A stretch of 45,293 nucleotides of DNA, taken from positions 1-45,293 of the forward strand of contig JAVHXQ010000029.1 of assembly GCA_031119555.1 (NCBI GenBank), read 5' to 3'. The notes beneath the pieces were generated by a model. It ran no database searches. It was not told where the DNA came from and worked only from the letters and a program-made list of their open reading frames with translations. The stretch is from Candidatus Dactylopiibacterium sp. GTDB taxonomy: Bacteria; Pseudomonadota; Gammaproteobacteria; Burkholderiales; Rhodocyclaceae. Position numbers and translations under genes: made by a program. Within the stretch, counting starts at the first letter, position 1. Each line of letters opens with the position of its first letter. Positions 44,828 through 45,293 of the stretch are shown in pieces.

Positions 44828-44856
44828 TTGACTCTACCGGGTCTCGTCACTATAGT
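44828..44856 (+). promoter_or_regulatory. Sigma-70 promoter of the tRNA-tuf operon
   Basis: TTGACT (44828-44833) and TATAGT (44851-44856) are separated by exactly 17 bases, a near-consensus promoter about 13 bases before tRNA-Tyr. It is the strongest sigma-70 promoter in the window, as expected for stable RNA and EF-Tu. Confidence 0.92.
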
Positions 44857-44869
44857 TCTGCGTTCTCCC

Positions 44870-44955
44870 GGAGGGGTGCCCGAGTGGCTAAAGGGGGCAG
44901 ACTGTAAATCTGTTGGCTTACGCCTACGTTGGTTCGAATCCAACCTCCTCCACCA
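44870..44955 (+). tRNA. tRNA-Tyr (GTA)
   Basis: This 86-base tRNA has acceptor arms GGAGGGG and CTCCTCC with discriminator A, an encoded CCA end, a long variable arm as in class II tRNAs, anticodon GTA in CTGTAAA, and the T-loop GGTTCGAATCC. It opens the tRNA-tuf operon. Confidence 0.97.
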
Positions 44956-45020
44956 GAATTAAGTTGCGCGGCTTGTTTGCGCAACGGGTGACGCGAGTTG
45001 TTATTCGGCTCGTTTGTACG

Positions 45021-45094
45021 GCGGGTGTAGCTCAATGGTAGAGCAGAAGCCTTCCAAGCTTATGACGAGGGTTCGATTCCCTTCACCCGCTCCA
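45021..45094 (+). tRNA. tRNA-Gly (TCC)
   Basis: This 74-base tRNA has acceptor arms GCGGGTG and CACCCGC, discriminator T, an encoded CCA end, anticodon TCC in CTTCCAA, and T-loop GGTTCGATTCC. The first pair of the anticodon stem is G-A, a mismatch. Confidence 0.97.
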
Positions 45095-45106
45095 GTTGGT
45101 TGCAGT

Positions 45107-45181
<75 letters not shown>

Positions 45182-45229
45182 TTCTCTCTTCCTGTTTTCA
45201 ATATTTCGCTCGGTTTATTGGGGTAGATC

Positions 45230-45293
45230 ATGGCCAAGGAAAAATTTGAACGTACGAAGCCGCACGTGAACGTGGGCACGATTGGTCACGTTG
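45230..45293 (+). CDS. tuf: Elongation factor Tu (N-terminal fragment)
   Basis: The first 21 codons read MAKEKFERTKPHVNVGTIGHV, the invariant N-terminus of EF-Tu up to the start of the GTP-binding P-loop. The gene runs off the right edge. The position after tRNA-Tyr, tRNA-Gly and tRNA-Thr matches the tufB-type operon of Beta- and Gammaproteobacteria. Confidence 0.98.
   Translation, partial: MAKEKFERTKPHVNVGTIGHV

Overview
The window is a high-GC, gene-dense bacterial chromosome segment, most likely from the Burkholderiales (Betaproteobacteria). The supporting signs are the tRNA-Tyr / tRNA-Gly / tRNA-Thr / tuf order at the right edge, a PhaM-type PHA granule protein, a membrane urate hydroxylase PuuD with a C-terminal cytochrome c domain, and the strong GC bias at third codon positions. 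No insertion sequence, phage gene or CRISPR array was seen. I cannot name the genus from the sequence alone.

Region 1 (1-33.6 kb) is mainly a nucleobase scavenging and purine-ring degradation locus. The xdhA-xdhB-xdhC operon (minus strand, xdhC cut by the left edge) makes xanthine dehydrogenase. A divergent gene encodes an orphan BMP-family binding protein and is followed by an adenine/adenosine deaminase. A Tsx-like outer-membrane channel, cytosine deaminase CodA, and a complete BMP-type ABC importer (binding protein, double ATPase, two permeases; 17.8-22.4 kb) would supply nucleosides or bases. Ring breakdown continues with PuuD (urate to 5-hydroxyisourate), UraH and UraD (to allantoin), PuuE (to allantoate), Alc (to ureidoglycolate and urea) and AllA (to glyoxylate and urea). 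Interspersed are a cytochrome b561, glutathione peroxidase, MscS channel, a lipoprotein/GH19 chitinase pair, an NDH-2-like dehydrogenase, a short alpha/beta hydrolase, two tiny proline-rich proteins, a PAS-GGDEF-hemerythrin cyclase, a MocR-type regulator, Tam methyltransferase and a DUF2145 pair.

Region 2 (33.7-37.7 kb) holds a LysR regulator divergent from a NitT/TauT/THI5-like ABC importer. Its position directly after uraD suggests that it serves the same ureide/purine pathway, but the substrate cannot be read from sequence. Region 3 (37.8-45.3 kb) is housekeeping and signalling: a phaM-FIST pair, a periplasmic binding protein co-transcribed with a hybrid histidine kinase and divergent from a LuxR-type response regulator, an orphan ParA-like ATPase with a membrane methyltransferase, and the tRNA-tuf operon.

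The most unusual non-coding signal lies at about 6688-6895, between the terminator of the deaminase gene and the cytochrome b561 gene. It has a sigma-54-like GG-N10-GC promoter, three hairpins that each present a C(U)CCCC anti-Shine-Dalgarno-like loop, a mutually exclusive alternative pairing, and an intrinsic terminator. It looks like an undescribed small RNA or leader RNA. Several long inverted repeats in other promoters are listed as candidate operators.
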